DNA of 64,000 bases from Zooshikella harenae (GCF_018837975.1 NZ_JAGSOY010000005.1:62001-126000); one strand, 5' to 3'; counted from the stretch's first letter, positions 1-10,476 are shown. Notes: generated by a model from the letters alone, not told the origin. Translations and numbers: made by a program.

Positions 1-1877
1 TATCTGAGCAGTTTAAAACAGCGAAGAGCTGGGATATAACGACTCATGATGAAGGTTCTAACTGGTTTTCTTTTGCATTAGATATTGATATTGATGGTAC
101 TAAAGTTGCGGCGTTACCCCTTATTATCCAGTGGTTAACATCTGCTTCGGGAGATAAAATAGCACGTGCAGAAAAACCTGTTTGCTTAGCGTGTGAGGGC
201 ATTGGGTGGATTGTAGTGCCTGCAGAAACTATTAATTCTATCTTGGATATCTTGGTTGAGCTTTATGATCGTCCAACGTTATCTGAAGATGGTAAATTAA
301 AAGTAAATAATGCTAGTGCTGTTAGACTAGAAGCGCTTGCTGAAGCATTACAACAGGTGAGGTGGTTCGGTGATAAGTCAATAAAAAAACTTGGTAAGGA
401 ATTGGTTAACTTTAAAGGAATAAAAAAACTTAAACCGCCAAGGGGCTTAAAAGCAACACTTCGCGACTATCAACAAGAAGGAGTTGAGTGGTTGCAGTTT
501 TTGAGAAAGTACAGGTTTGGTGGTGTGCTTGCGGACGATATGGGGTTAGGCAAAACGATCCAAATTTTGTCACACATTCAGTTAGAAAAAGAGCGGGGTC
601 GGTTAAAACAACCCGTTATGGTAGTAGTGCCGACCAGTGTTCTAGGAAACTGGCAAAAGGAAGCGGCTAAGTTTACCCCTGGCTTGAATACCTTTGTCTG
701 GTATGGGACTAATCGTAATGAATATTTTGAGCAACTGCCAGAAAACCAGTTAATCATTACCAGTTATGGCACCTTTCAGCGTGATGCTGAGCGACTAGCT
801 GAATATGAGTATCACATGCTTATATTAGATGAAGCTCAGTATATAAAAAATAGTAAATCAAAAATATCAGTATCTGTTAGGTTGATTAAAGCGAACCATC
901 ATCTCTGTATGACCGGCACTCCGCTTGAAAACCACCTTGGTGAGCTATGGAGTTTATATGACTTTTTAATGCCAGGTTTTTTGGGTAATGAGCGTAGTTT
1001 TAATCGTTTATTTCGTAAACCGATTGAAATTGAGGGGCATCAGCAGCGACATCAAGCATTGTCACAGCAGGTTGGACCTTTTTTACTAAGAAGGACAAAA
1101 GACGCTGTTGCTGATGAATTGCCTGAAAAGACAGAAATGATACGAAGTGTAGAGTTAAGTGCTGGTCAGCAGAAACTGTATGAAAGTATTCGCCTCAGCA
1201 TGGAAAAGAAAGTTCGGAGTTTGCTTAAAACCAAAGGCTTAAACCGGAGCCGAATAGAAATTCTTGATGCATTAATGAAGCTACGCCAAGCTTGTTGTGA
1301 TCCAAGACTTGTTAAATTGGACAAAGCGAAAAAAGTAAAGCAATCTGCTAAGTTAACTTTACTAAAAGAACTGTTGGTAGAGTTGTTAGATGAAAACAGA
1401 AAAATCTTACTCTTTTCTCAGTTTACCAGTATGTTGACCCTTATCGAAAAAGAAATAAATGAGTTGAAAATTCCCTATGTTAAGCTAACAGGACAAACTC
1501 GTAAGCGAGAAGAAGTTATCAGTAAGTTTCAAAGTGGTGATGTACCACTATTTTTAATTAGTTTAAAAGCTGGTGGCGTTGGACTGAATTTAACTCAAGC
1601 AGACACGGTGATTCACTATGATCCTTGGTGGAACCCCGCAGTTGAACAGCAAGCTACTGACCGTGCTTATCGCATAGGACAGGATAAACCCGTATTTGTT
1701 TATCGATTAATTTGTACAGGAACAGTTGAAGAAAAAATCTTAGCGATGCAGGAAAGGAAACAGTCGTTAGCGGATGGTATTTATAATAATAAAGCAGGTG
1801 AACAACTCGCATTAACAAGTGAGGAAATATTAGACTTCTTTACACCTGGGGGGGAAACTAAAAATGATATTTTCTAG
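1..1877 (+). CDS. SNF2-family DEAD/DEAH-box helicase, C-terminal part (5' truncated by window)
   Basis: The frame is open from base 3 to the stop at 1875-1877 with no stop codon upstream, so the gene begins before the window; a GTG at 216 is internal and not a credible start. It encodes the two-lobed SNF2 ATPase core: Walker A DDMGLGKT (about 534-557), the DEAQ box at 828-839, motif III MTGTPLENH (about 909-935), and the C-terminal lobe with GGVGLNLT, DPWWNPAVEQQATDRAYRIGQ-type motif VI near 1575-1680. Family members translocate on double-stranded DNA using ATP and remodel protein-DNA complexes; in bacteria many act with RNA polymerase or in repair or defence. The missing N-terminus usually carries a SWIM zinc finger or helicase-associated domain, which cannot be judged here. 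A short hairpin follows the stop. Confidence 0.9.
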   Translation, partial: SEQFKTAKSWDITTHDEGSNWFSFALDIDIDGTKVAALPLIIQWLTSASGDKIARAEKPVCLACEGIGWIVVPAETINSILDILVELYDRPTLSEDGKLKVNNASAVRLEALAEALQQVRWFGDKSIKKLGKELVNFKGIKKLKPPRGLKATLRDYQQEGVEWLQFLRKYRFGGVLADDMGLGKTIQILSHIQLEKERGRLKQPVMVVVPTSVLGNWQKEAAKFTPGLNTFVWYGTNRNEYFEQLPENQLIITSYGTFQRDAERLAEYEYHMLILDEAQYIKNSKSKISVSVRLIKANHHLCMTGTPLENHLGELWSLYDFLMPGFLGNERSFNRLFRKPIEIEGHQQRHQALSQQVGPFLLRRTKDAVADELPEKTEMIRSVELSAGQQKLYESIRLSMEKKVRSLLKTKGLNRSRIEILDALMKLRQACCDPRLVKLDKAKKVKQSAKLTLLKELLVELLDENRKILLFSQFTSMLTLIEKEINELKIPYVKLTGQTRKREEVISKFQSGDVPLFLISLKAGGVGLNLTQADTVIHYDPWWNPAVEQQATDRAYRIGQDKPVFVYRLICTGTVEEKILAMQERKQSLADGIYNNKAGEQLALTSEEILDFFTPGGETKNDIF

Positions 1878-1879
1878 GA

Positions 1880-1908
1880 AAGAGCGGTCATACTCGCTCT
1901 TGTTTGTA
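1880..1908 (+). terminator. Putative terminator of the SNF2 gene
   Basis: Arms AAGAGCG (1880-1886) and CGCTCTT (1895-1901) form a 7-bp stem with an 8-nt loop directly after the stop codon, followed by GTTTG. The T tract is short, so this is only a moderate candidate. Confidence 0.5.
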
Positions 1909-2015
1909 AAGCTATAAATGCAACCACTAATTTGTGTCTAGCTTGTACAGATGGTTTTTAGGATATGCCATTGTAAAGGGTATATTTACTAAGAGTTGTT
2001 AGTTAGGTATATACA

Positions 2016-2426
2016 ATGTCATCAGGATTCATGATAGAAATTATGGGCAAGCCGGTCAAAATAGAATACTCAGAAGGTGATATTCATGTGATTGGCTTGA
2101 TGGATATGCCTTTTGAGTGGATCAAGCAAGGCTTAAAGTCTGTCGAGATACGGGCTAATAGTGATGTCCGACCATTTGATTATAGTGTCATTAAACCTGG
2201 ACATACTTTACGATTGATTAATGAACAAACTGGAGAATCGTTAGAACGACGCGTTATTCGAGTTGATCATTACCAGACAGTAAAAGAACTGCTTAATACA
2301 GAGGGGATGGAAAACACGTTACCCACTTTAGGGGCTGTTGCGGATGCTATTGAGTTGATACATAGTTTTCCGGGCTATAAGCAGGGTATAGCAAAATATG
2401 GTGTCTACGCGATAGAAATTCAGTAA
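2016..2426 (+). CDS. ASCH-domain protein
   Basis: A 136-residue soluble protein. Residues 39-46 read GLKSVEIR, an exact match to the GxKxxExR signature of ASCH (ASC-1 homology) domains, which adopt a PUA-like beta barrel and bind RNA or modified nucleosides; a relative, YqfB, is an N4-acetylcytidine amidohydrolase. The helix ahead of the signature (FEWIKQ) and the late strand (YGVYAIEI) also fit. No signal peptide or membrane segment. It sits alone, 138 bp after the SNF2 gene on the same strand, with its own gap and a weak AGG ribosome site. Substrate unknown: an RNA-binding role or amidohydrolase activity are both possible. Confidence 0.75.
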   Translation: MSSGFMIEIMGKPVKIEYSEGDIHVIGLMDMPFEWIKQGLKSVEIRANSDVRPFDYSVIKPGHTLRLINEQTGESLERRVIRVDHYQTVKELLNTEGMENTLPTLGAVADAIELIHSFPGYKQGIAKYGVYAIEIQ

Positions 2427-2799
2427 AAAATTTAACGACAGTTTTAAGCTTTCTAATCTAAAATTATACCAATATTAATATTGGTATTTTTATAGTGTTT
2501 ATTTCATATTTGGTTTTAAACAGGGCAATCACATATAATTTTACCTTTACAAAAGCTATTTTTTTAAGCACCTTTGCCCAACGACTGCATAACGCTCGTT
2601 GAACACGCGGTGAATCCGTCCCTGGATGCTTATTTGCCGCAAACAGTCCCACATGAGCTATTCATGTATTGCATTGGCATGATGTGTTGTGATTAATAGA
2701 CTTGACCCTTTTACCCTGTTTGATGAGGAATGGCTAGTTTAAAAGGCACAATCTATATTCATCACGAAATTTTTATCTGCAAATGAGTAATAAATAAGA
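2427..2799. other. Intergenic region with palindrome and possible repeat element
   Basis: This gap of about 370 bp separates convergent genes. It holds a perfect 20-bp AT-rich palindrome (2467-2486) and a more GC-rich stretch (about 2565-2650) whose minus-strand reading begins MGLFAANKHPG. That reading lacks a convincing ribosome site and looks like the chance translation of an intergenic repeat, not a gene. Nothing recognised from 2660 to 2799. Confidence 0.4.
2467..2486. repeat. Perfect 20-bp palindrome, possible bidirectional terminator
   Basis: TACCAATATTAATATTGGTA reads the same on both strands and is followed by TTTTTA on the plus strand. It lies 40 bp after the ASCH gene. It could act as a weak rho-independent terminator for that gene; a regulator site is the alternative. 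Confidence 0.45.
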
Positions 2800-4092
2800 T
2801 TACTCTTGTAGTTCTTTTAACGCTAATTGTTTTTCTAATTCTGCAGGAGATAGTGACGTATTTACTGTAATGCTTGTCAGTTGTTGAAATAATGGATGCT
2901 GTTGAAGCTCACTCAATGGTAATGAAGGGAAATGATTATCACGCAAACAATGTATTAATTTAAGTGTTTTAAACCCATCAAACCAGTGGTGAAAATGTTC
3001 TTTTAGTTTTTTACCTGTTAATTTTTGTTGAGTAATATGTTTTTCAAACTGGTGAATTTTTAAAGTAGAAAGAGTATCAATTATATACTGGGGTAAGTGA
3101 TCAAACTGCTTTTTTAGTGATTCTGATGTCAATGTGTTTTCTGTCTTAAAGACAGATAATAATTTTTTTAGGGCATTAAAACATTCTGGGTTATAGTATA
3201 AGTAATCTGTTTTTGGTTCGTTTAGCGTTGAAATGGACTGTAACGCAGGACCTGTTCCAAAAGGTACGCGGTCAGATAAGCGCGCATCAATGATAATAGG
3301 TTGGCCTTTGAGTGAAATGATTTGGCCCACTTTGGTCAGCTTATTCAAACAGTAGAAATCTTCACCAGCATTCCGGCAAGGAAACCCTCTGACTTTTGCA
3401 TAGGCTTCAGAATGAATAGCTAATAAGCTACCTATTGTATGAAAGGCATAAGGTGAGCCAGCCCAACGTAAACCCAATACATAATAACGAAGTCGAATAT
3501 CATACAGTTGTTGGCTAACAGTTAAGCTGCAGGTATCTGCCTGGTGTTGATAATTATAAATAAAGGCACTGCAGTTATTTGATGCTAATGGATACTCTAT
3601 GACTTGCTTTAAATAGTTACCAGGTAATACTGCATCCATATCCGTTGAGAAAATCCAGGGTAATTGAACAATGCCTTGATGTATCAGATGGCAGGCAATA
3701 TCGGCGCCTATTTTTCTAGCGAGGCCAACGCCGGCTTTTACTGGAATAAGGTTGGATTCCGCTGAGCGGTTAATGACATAAAGCCAATAATTTTTAAAAG
3801 GTACTAAGCTATTCTGGTTCGTTTTATGATCAATATTGAGCTGGTTTAAGAGTTTATGGTTGTTATTCAACTGGGTAGAGGAAACATTACTGGGAGCGTT
3901 AATAACAAGTACTATTAGCCAGTTGTCTTCAATATGGAGTGGTTGCAGAAGACGTTCTAGTAATTGTAAAGGCTCATTAAAGCAGGGCACTACCAGCACA
4001 CTATTAAACTGTCTTGTTTGTATTGTTGGTTGAATTTGTTGGGCCTCAGTTTCGGCATACTTCTGTAAGTACTGTTGAACTAATGATGACAT
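2800..4092 (-). CDS. Family-2-like glycosyltransferase (GT-A fold)
   Basis: A 430-residue cytosolic protein without membrane segments. The N-terminal nucleotide-sugar-binding strand and loop are at VVPCFNE (residues 34-40), the metal-binding DxD is DMD at 151-153 within FSTDMDAVLPGNY, and a GED motif at 243-245 fits the catalytic acidic position of inverting GT2 enzymes. The remaining C-terminal 150 residues are helical and unrecognised. The family transfers sugars from nucleotide donors to lipids, glycans or small molecules; here neither donor nor acceptor can be inferred because there are no sugar genes next to it. It is an orphan, flanked by long gaps on both sides. Confidence is good for the fold and low for the pathway. 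Confidence 0.75.
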   Translation of the reverse strand: MSSLVQQYLQKYAETEAQQIQPTIQTRQFNSVLVVPCFNEPLQLLERLLQPLHIEDNWLIVLVINAPSNVSSTQLNNNHKLLNQLNIDHKTNQNSLVPFKNYWLYVINRSAESNLIPVKAGVGLARKIGADIACHLIHQGIVQLPWIFSTDMDAVLPGNYLKQVIEYPLASNNCSAFIYNYQHQADTCSLTVSQQLYDIRLRYYVLGLRWAGSPYAFHTIGSLLAIHSEAYAKVRGFPCRNAGEDFYCLNKLTKVGQIISLKGQPIIIDARLSDRVPFGTGPALQSISTLNEPKTDYLYYNPECFNALKKLLSVFKTENTLTSESLKKQFDHLPQYIIDTLSTLKIHQFEKHITQQKLTGKKLKEHFHHWFDGFKTLKLIHCLRDNHFPSLPLSELQQHPLFQQLTSITVNTSLSPAELEKQLALKELQE

Positions 4093-4748
4093 AGTAGTGA
4101 TTGGGTTAAACCTTCAACGCTGAAAGATATACTTTTCCAAGAGAACATATACCCGTCGCATTGGATATAGCTGGGTAAAGCTTGGACATTTTAGAAAAAG
4201 ATGAGTTTAGGCTCAAATGTCTGTTATTAAAACTGTTTTAGTGCTTGATATGTGTATTGTTTTTCCTATAAAGCGGTATTCCGAGAATAGTTGAGTGCAC
4301 ACTAGTTTTATTGCGAGTTTGTTGCCAGCTGCTTATGGGGTAGTATCAGCAGAGGCAAGTGCGCTTAGTGTAATAAATAGCGAACTGGAGGCTTCATCTT
4401 ACCTCATAAGTAGTAAAACAGAATATAGACAGTTTGAAGAATTAGTACATAAGAAAACTACAGGTGATCTGAGTTAGTTAAATCAGCTTGCTTGGGTTGT
4501 CAGTCATACAATAAACTAGAAAAAGTTAACACGCAGACCTTTACTCCTCAACAAAAGGCTTTACAGGTTTTATGAAAAGTAAGTAGAACCAGTTACACTT
4601 TTATAAGGTTGCATTTAAGATGCATAGCATCCACGGTATCTTATATTTACGCTAAATGTTAGGCATGAACTGGGATATCCATGTTTTGTAGTGGCGCACT
4701 AAGTTAAGCCACTTAATCAGTGTTGTTTGTCGTGAGGAGTAGAGTGTA
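4093..4748. other. Long intergenic region with possible decayed reading frame
   Basis: About 650 bp lie between divergent genes. The only coding-like trace is a 60-codon frame from a GTG at 4295 to 4477, continuing past its stop in the same frame for some 15 plausible codons (LNQLAWVVSHT) before another stop. No Shine-Dalgarno precedes it. It may be a remnant of a small helical protein or chance. I recognise no RNA gene or mobile element. Confidence 0.3.
4295..4516 (+). pseudogene. Possible remnant of a small protein gene
   Basis: A GTG-started frame has a hydrophobic, signal-like start (TSFIASLLPAAYG) and a helical tail (EYRQFEELV), is interrupted by TAG at 4475-4477, then continues in frame with LNQLAWVVSHTIN to another TAG near 4514. 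The continuity of amphipathic sequence across the stop is the only support. It could equally be noncoding. Confidence 0.2.
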
Positions 4749-5627
4749 ATGCTTTTGTTGCATAAACCAGTGAAAGTGATCACTACAATGATCTTTTTAT
4801 TCCTGGTGTTGCAGGTTGGGCAGAGTTTAGCTGCTGAAAAGCCCTCCCCTGAAACGGAAGATAAACCCGGTATTTTAGAACGTCCACTCATGGAACGATA
4901 TGTATTGGATGAGTTAAAATCGTTACGTCAAGATCTCCTTTTGCTCAAAAATGATGTCACACGCGATTTAGCAAATACGCAATTACAAACAGCGGATAGA
5001 TCCCTTGAGTATACAACTGATACGGTCAATAACATTTTTTTTATTATCACGGCTGCAACCTCAATACTGATCATTGCGGGCTGGAGTTCTTTGCGTGATG
5101 TAAAAAGTAAAGTAGATGAGCTGGTTGACTCAAGGGTACGTTTGATTTCTCAAGGTTATGAAAAACGACTTGCAGAGCTTGAGAAGAAGCTTCGACAGCG
5201 TACGGATCAAATTATTCAAGCACAGGAAGAAATAGCGCTCACTAACAATATTCACTCGTTATGGATGCGTTCTGGCTTAGAATCAACGCCTCAATCTAAG
5301 ATAAAAATATATGACCAAGTTTTAAGTTTAAACCCTGAAGATGTAGAGGCTTTAACGTATAAAGCTGACGCAGCGTTAGAGCTTGAAGAGCCCCAGTGGG
5401 CTTTGAGCTTGTGTAATAAAGCATTGGAAATTTCATCAGAATACCCTTATGCCTATTATCAGCGTGCATGTGCTCATGCAACGTTAGGCTTGGATGATCA
5501 GGCGGTGGATGACCTTACCAAAGCTCTTGAGTTATCAAGTACCTATGTTGATGAAATGAAGGAAGAACCTTCGTTTAAATCATTATCTGAAAATGAGCGC
5601 TTCTTAGCATTGACTTCTCATCATTAG
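4749..5627 (+). CDS. Membrane-anchored coiled-coil/TPR protein
   Basis: A 292-residue protein starting at an ATG nine bases after GAGGAG. Residues 1-29 form a signal peptide ending in SLAAE. A second hydrophobic segment at about 97-112 (IFFIITAATSILIIAGW) should anchor it in the inner membrane, followed by a coiled coil (about 115-165, rich in E, K, Q and L heptads) and two to three tetratricopeptide-like repeats (about 178-275; NPEDVEALTYKADAALELEE and the next unit). TPRs bind partner proteins, so an envelope scaffolding role is plausible, but the family is not recognised and no operon partner is evident; the next gene begins 158 bp downstream. Confidence 0.7.
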   Translation: MLLLHKPVKVITTMIFLFLVLQVGQSLAAEKPSPETEDKPGILERPLMERYVLDELKSLRQDLLLLKNDVTRDLANTQLQTADRSLEYTTDTVNNIFFIITAATSILIIAGWSSLRDVKSKVDELVDSRVRLISQGYEKRLAELEKKLRQRTDQIIQAQEEIALTNNIHSLWMRSGLESTPQSKIKIYDQVLSLNPEDVEALTYKADAALELEEPQWALSLCNKALEISSEYPYAYYQRACAHATLGLDDQAVDDLTKALELSSTYVDEMKEEPSFKSLSENERFLALTSHH

Positions 5628-5785
5628 CGCTTGTGTGGGGATTTTCAGTATATTTAAAAGTAGACATGATCCAAATACGCCATCATTGATATTTATGTGT
5701 ATATTGCTGGATTGTCAGAGATAATGGTAACGGCCAAAGCTTTGACCTACACTTCGGTGTGATGTTTATCCAGTGAGGCATTTTG

Positions 5786-6052
5786 ATGGAGCTCATTCAA
5801 CTGATCTTCATGCTGTCAATATTGATATTGGCTGGTGTGCTAACAGTAGTAAAGACCAAAGGGGACAAAACATTCATGCGCGTTTTAAAGTTCCTTGGGA
5901 TCTTTATTTCAAGCGTTCCTATTATTGGTATAATTCAGGGTTTTATTGTTAGAAAACGTTCTCCTTTATACTCAGATGCTTGCTTTATCCAGGCTATTTT
6001 TTGTGGCATTGGATATATCATTGTCACTCAGGTATTGCCCAAATATGTATGA
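5786..6052 (+). CDS. Small inner-membrane protein, unknown function
   Basis: The protein has 88 residues. ATG 5786 is preferred over a TTG at 5783 because GAGG (5775-5778) lies seven bases before it. Three hydrophobic segments can be seen: residues 3-22, 36-53 (separated by a basic loop KTKGDKTFMR) and 67-82. There are no motifs I recognise. It stands alone between the TPR protein and the oppositely transcribed efflux operon. Confidence 0.55.
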   Translation: MELIQLIFMLSILILAGVLTVVKTKGDKTFMRVLKFLGIFISSVPIIGIIQGFIVRKRSPLYSDACFIQAIFCGIGYIIVTQVLPKYV

Positions 6053-6172
6053 AAGTAGCACGTGAGTACTGAATTATCATAGTGGCATGCTTAGTTTATT
6101 TTAATAAGCATTCAGTGTGGAAGCTAAATGCCATGAGTATAGAGGTAAACAGGTTTATAAGTAACTGCTTGC

Positions 6173-9100
6173 TTAGCCTTGTTTTTTTAAGCGTTCTCTT
6201 AAGTGTTGTATGATGGCATAAAATACGGGTACTAGAAGAGTTCCCACAATGCCTGCCGCCAACATCCCCCCAAAAACACTGTAACCAATTGAGTGTCGGC
6301 TGGCTGCTCCTGCACCTGTGGCAATAACAAGTGGAACAACCCCGAGAATAAATGAAAAAGCAGTCATGAGGACAGCTCTGAAGCGTAATGTAGCAGCAGT
6401 TATTGCGGCATCCTGTATGGATAAACCTTCGACTTCGTGTTTTTCTTTGGCAAACTCGACAATCAGAATTGCATTTTTACTGGCAAGTCCAATTAGTAGC
6501 ACCAAACCAATTTGGGTATATAAATTCACATCTGATTGTGCAATCCATACATTTAAAAAAGCGCCCAAAATAGCGATAGGAACTGCGAGTATAACTGCCC
6601 AGGGTATAAGCCAGCTTTCGTATTGTGCAACCAAAAACAAATATACAAATATCAAGGCAAGAGAAAACAGTAGAGGTGCCAGGTTACCTGCTGCAAGCTC
6701 TTGATAAGTCATTCCAGTCCACTCAAAACTGTAACCATTAGGCAGTGATGCTTTGGCAGCTTGTTCCATTGCGGTGACCGCTTGTCCGGAACTATGACCT
6801 GCTGCAGGCTGACCATTGATGGTAACACTGGTAAAAAGGTTATAGCGATTTATTACATCTGGGCCAAGCAGTGGCGTGACCGAAATGAGTGTACTTAGGG
6901 GAACTATTTCTCCTGAGGCACTGCGAACATAAAATCGCTTTAAGTCATTTTCGTCATTACGAAACTCTGGTTCAGCTTGTAGTAACACTTTATAAGTTTT
7001 GCCAAACTTATTGAAATCATTAACGTACAGTGAGCCGAGCTGTGTTTGTAGTGTGCCAAAAATATCAGAAAGAGGTACACCTAAGTTTTTGACCTTTTCG
7101 CGCTCAACATCAATGAACATTTGTGGCACGTTTGCACGAAATGTACTAAATGCAACTCCGATTTCTTTCGTTGCGTTGGCAGCCAAAAGTAAACCACCCA
7201 TAACCTGTGCTATTTCTCTTGGGTCCCGACCAAGCTGATCTGTTAGGACGAACTCAAACCCACCCGTGGTTCCAAGTCCAGGGATAGCTGGGGTGCTGAA
7301 TGCTGCTGCTTTGGCACGGGCAATGGTTGAAAGTTTTGCCTGTACCTGTTGGATAATGGCGGATTGATATAACTCTGGTTCTTCCCGCTCATCCCAAGGA
7401 TTTAGTACGGCAATTGCTAAGCCTGCATTGGATGACATTGCGCCATTAAGAATACTGTATCCGGCTACAATCATTACATCAGAAACACCTGATACGGTTT
7501 TTACCATATCTGTTACTTGATGCATTACTTCAGCAGTTCTATTTAGAGATGCGCCATCAGGGAGTTGCACATCTATCATAAAAAAACCTTGGTCCTCTTC
7601 AGGTATAAAACCTGTTGGGAGCTGTTTAGCAAATACAAGTAAAATAGCGATTAACGCTAAAAAAAGTAGGCTTACGATGAATAATTTGCGAACCAAAGAA
7701 GTTACTGCACGTTGATATTTGCCAGTAAGCTTGTCAAAGCCCTGATTAAACCACCTTAAAATAAAAAAGGAAGGTGCTGCTGAAGGTTTAAGGAGTGTGG
7801 CACACAGTGCCGGGCTTAAGGTTAGCGCATTAATAGAAGAAATAATTACAGAAACAGAAATGGTGATGGCAAACTGAGCGTACATTTGTCCAGTAATACC
7901 AGGCATTAGCGCAACAGGTGTAAAAACAGCAAGTAATACCAAGGTTGTGGCAATAATGGGACCGCTTACCTGTTGCATTGCTTTTACCGTAGCTTCGACA
8001 GGAGATAACTTTTCTTCTTCCATTAAACGCTGGACATTTTCAATAACAACAATCGCGTCATCTACTACTACGCCAATGGCTAAAATTAGGGCGAACAGTG
8101 AAATAGTGTTTATTGAAAAACCAATAGCGAGTAGAACGGCAAATGTGCCAATCAGGGAAACTGGAATTGCGATAGAGGGGATTAATGTTGATCGCCAATC
8201 TTGCAAGAATATAAAAACGACGAGTATGACCAGTAAAACGGCAACGATAAGGGTTTCAACTACTTCTGCAATTGAGGTTTCAATAAAGCGTGTTGTGTCG
8301 TATAAAATTTCAAAACTAATATCATTAGGAAACTGTTTAGCAAGCTGTTGCATTTCTTTTTTAACTTGCTGTGCAACCTCCAAGGCATTGGCATCAGGTA
8401 ATTGGTAGACGGCGAGAATAACACTGGGGCTATTATTGAGCTCACCAAACCAGCCATAAGAGGCAGAACCAAGCTCGATTCGGGCAACATCCTTTAAATA
8501 GATTGATGACCCATCGTTACGAGATTTTAGTATGATTTGCTCAAATTCTTCAGGTGATGAAAGTCGTCCTTTAGCTTGTAAAGCGTACTGAAATTGCTGG
8601 GTTGGTAGTGACGGGGCTGCACCAATTTGACCAGCGGGTACCTGAACGTTTTGTTCGTTGATGGCATTGTCAATGTCTTGAGTGGTAATGCCATAAGTGG
8701 ACATTTTTGCAGGGTCAAGCCAGATTCTCATACCGTAATCTTGAGCCCCTAAAATTTGGGCATCACTGACCCCTGATACTCTTGCTAAAGTATCTTTTAT
8801 ATTGATACTGGCATAGTTTGATAAAAAGAGTCCGTCATAAGAGTTATTGGGTGAAATCAAATTAACAATTAACAGCATGTCAGATGATTTTTTATCAACG
8901 GCTACGCCTTGTCGTGTGACTTCAGCAGGAAGCTGAGGATTGGCCAAAGCGACACGGTTTTGTACATTAATTTGCGCCATGTTTGGGTCAGTGCCGATGG
9001 CAAAGGTAACTGATAATCGGTAGCTGCCATCATTAGCGCTTTTAGACGACATATAAATCATATCTTCAACCCCGTTGACTTGAGATTCAATGGGGTTAGC

Positions 9101-9286
9101 AACGGTATCCTGAACAACCTTTGCACTAGCGCCAGGAAAGTTCGCTGTGACCTCAATAACAGGGGGAGTGATAGGGGGAAATTGGGCAACAGGTAATACT
9201 GGAATAGCAAGAAATCCTGCCAGTGTAATGATAATTGAAATGACAAACGCAAACTTAGGACGATAAATAAAAAACTGACTGATCAT
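6173..9286 (-). CDS. RND-family multidrug efflux permease (HAE1, AcrB/MexB-like)
   Basis: At 1037 residues this has the normal length of hydrophobe/amphiphile efflux pumps. The N-terminus ([18 protein letters not shown]) is typical, twelve membrane segments are arranged as TM1, a large periplasmic loop, TM2-7, a second loop and TM8-12, and the proton-relay acidic pair is present at D409-D410 ([13 protein letters not shown]) with the partner lysine in [15 protein letters not shown]. The trimer exports drugs, bile-like amphiphiles or metabolites from periplasm and membrane to the outside using proton influx. Its gene follows the adaptor gene by 14 bp on the same strand, so they form an operon. 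No outer-membrane channel gene (TolC/OprM) is beside it; a channel encoded elsewhere must be used. Substrates cannot be deduced. Confidence 0.95.
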   Translation of the reverse strand: MISQFFIYRPKFAFVISIIITLAGFLAIPVLPVAQFPPITPPVIEVTANFPGASAKVVQDTVANPIESQVNGVEDMIYMSSKSANDGSYRLSVTFAIGTDPNMAQINVQNRVALANPQLPAEVTRQGVAVDKKSSDMLLIVNLISPNNSYDGLFLSNYASINIKDTLARVSGVSDAQILGAQDYGMRIWLDPAKMSTYGITTQDIDNAINEQNVQVPAGQIGAAPSLPTQQFQYALQAKGRLSSPEEFEQIILKSRNDGSSIYLKDVARIELGSASYGWFGELNNSPSVILAVYQLPDANALEVAQQVKKEMQQLAKQFPNDISFEILYDTTRFIETSIAEVVETLIVAVLLVILVVFIFLQDWRSTLIPSIAIPVSLIGTFAVLLAIGFSINTISLFALILAIGVVVDDAIVVIENVQRLMEEEKLSPVEATVKAMQQVSGPIIATTLVLLAVFTPVALMPGITGQMYAQFAITISVSVIISSINALTLSPALCATLLKPSAAPSFFILRWFNQGFDKLTGKYQRAVTSLVRKLFIVSLLFLALIAILLVFAKQLPTGFIPEEDQGFFMIDVQLPDGASLNRTAEVMHQVTDMVKTVSGVSDVMIVAGYSILNGAMSSNAGLAIAVLNPWDEREEPELYQSAIIQQVQAKLSTIARAKAAAFSTPAIPGLGTTGGFEFVLTDQLGRDPREIAQVMGGLLLAANATKEIGVAFSTFRANVPQMFIDVEREKVKNLGVPLSDIFGTLQTQLGSLYVNDFNKFGKTYKVLLQAEPEFRNDENDLKRFYVRSASGEIVPLSTLISVTPLLGPDVINRYNLFTSVTINGQPAAGHSSGQAVTAMEQAAKASLPNGYSFEWTGMTYQELAAGNLAPLLFSLALIFVYLFLVAQYESWLIPWAVILAVPIAILGAFLNVWIAQSDVNLYTQIGLVLLIGLASKNAILIVEFAKEKHEVEGLSIQDAAITAATLRFRAVLMTAFSFILGVVPLVIATGAGAASRHSIGYSVFGGMLAAGIVGTLLVPVFYAIIQHLRERLKKQG

Positions 9287-9300
9287 AGTGTGACTCCCAA

Positions 9301-10476
9301 TCAGCTTGCGCTTGTTTCATTAAAAGGTGCTACCTGTTGTTCAGTCGGCTTGACTTTTCCTCCAATTTTAACTTTTTGAATACCTTCTGTAATAATCACT
9401 TCACCAGGTTTTAATCCATCGATAACCTCCCAGCGAGTTTTAATTCGTTGTCCTAATTTCACTGGGCGAGCTTCAACAACTTTTTCATTATTAACAACCA
9501 GAACGAATTTACCTTGTTGATTTTCTTGAACAGATGCTTGAGGAACCAATAATGCTTGTTGCGGTGTTTTTTGGCGTAAAATAAGGGTGACGTACTGGCC
9601 AGGAAGCAGTATTTTATTATCGTTGGGAAATACAGCGCGTACCTTTATTGTCCCAGTGGCCTGGTCAACCCTATTATCCATAAAGTCTAATTTGCCATCA
9701 TGAGGGTACATTTTATCATTTGATAGTCGTAATTGGGGGACTACAGATGGTTTTTCCTGGCCCGCAGAAATACGCTTTCTGGCTTCCTCTTGGAAGTCCA
9801 CAAATGCTTTTTCATTAACCTGAAAGTTTACATAGATTGGGTCAAGCTTAACGATAGTTGCTAGAGTATCCTGATTTGGGGTGACCAGATCTCCTAAGCT
9901 TAATAATGATTTTCCTATACGGCCTGAAAGTGGCGCTGTAACTTTGGTATAGCTTAAATTTAGTGAAGATTTTTCGAGCTGGGCTTGAGCTCCCTTAAGT
10001 GCTGATTCAGCTTGGATTTTTTTACTGGTGAGTTCATCCATTTGGGATTGGCTGATAGTCCCTTTTTTTACAAGACGTTCACCTCGATCGAAGTTTATCG
10101 TTGCTTCATCTAAAATAGCTTGTAATCGCTCAATTTCAGACTGGCTTTGGTCAACAACAGCTTGGTAAGGGGCAGGATCTAAAGTAAATAATAACTGATC
10201 TTTTGTAACCTCATCTCCTTCATTAAAGTGTCTTTCCAGTAATGTACCTTCGACACGGGATCGAATATTTACATCTTCACTTGCTTCAGTTCGGCCGACT
10301 AAGTCGATGGAATGGAATATTTTGTCTTCTTTAACTGTGGTTACAATGACTGCAGGAGGTTCTTGAACGATGGGTTCTTTTTCACAACTGACTATGCTTA
10401 TTCCTAGAAAAGCAATTATTATTACAGTACTGATGAGCCTGATTGGTTGATCCTTTTTATAGCATGCGAACGACAT
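9301..10476 (-). CDS. RND efflux periplasmic adaptor lipoprotein (AcrA/MexA-like)
   Basis: A 391-residue membrane fusion protein. The N-terminal hydrophobic stretch ends in ISIVSCEK, a lipobox-like site, so the mature protein is probably lipid-anchored to the inner membrane. Domains follow family order: lipoyl half (about 80-110), alpha-helical hairpin (about 110-170, rich in Q, E, K), second lipoyl half ([15 protein letters not shown]), beta barrel (about 210-300) and membrane-proximal domain ([16 protein letters not shown]). It bridges the RND permease to the outer-membrane channel. First gene of the operon. The divergent upstream gap has repeated half-sites (10608-10635) that may bind a repressor, although no TetR gene is adjacent. 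Confidence 0.95.
   Translation of the reverse strand: MSFACYKKDQPIRLISTVIIIAFLGISIVSCEKEPIVQEPPAVIVTTVKEDKIFHSIDLVGRTEASEDVNIRSRVEGTLLERHFNEGDEVTKDQLLFTLDPAPYQAVVDQSQSEIERLQAILDEATINFDRGERLVKKGTISQSQMDELTSKKIQAESALKGAQAQLEKSSLNLSYTKVTAPLSGRIGKSLLSLGDLVTPNQDTLATIVKLDPIYVNFQVNEKAFVDFQEEARKRISAGQEKPSVVPQLRLSNDKMYPHDGKLDFMDNRVDQATGTIKVRAVFPNDNKILLPGQYVTLILRQKTPQQALLVPQASVQENQQGKFVLVVNNEKVVEARPVKLGQRIKTRWEVIDGLKPGEVIITEGIQKVKIGGKVKPTEQQVAPFNETSAS

Noticed and set aside
2670-2695. Possible sigma-54 promoter (TTGGCATGATGTGTTGT)
   Set aside because: The GG and GC elements are not at the required 10-bp spacing, and no suitable gene follows.
6318-8718. Several frames opposite or out of phase inside the RND permease
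   Set aside because: They are antisense or shifted shadows of a well-supported coding sequence and have no ribosome sites or family resemblance.
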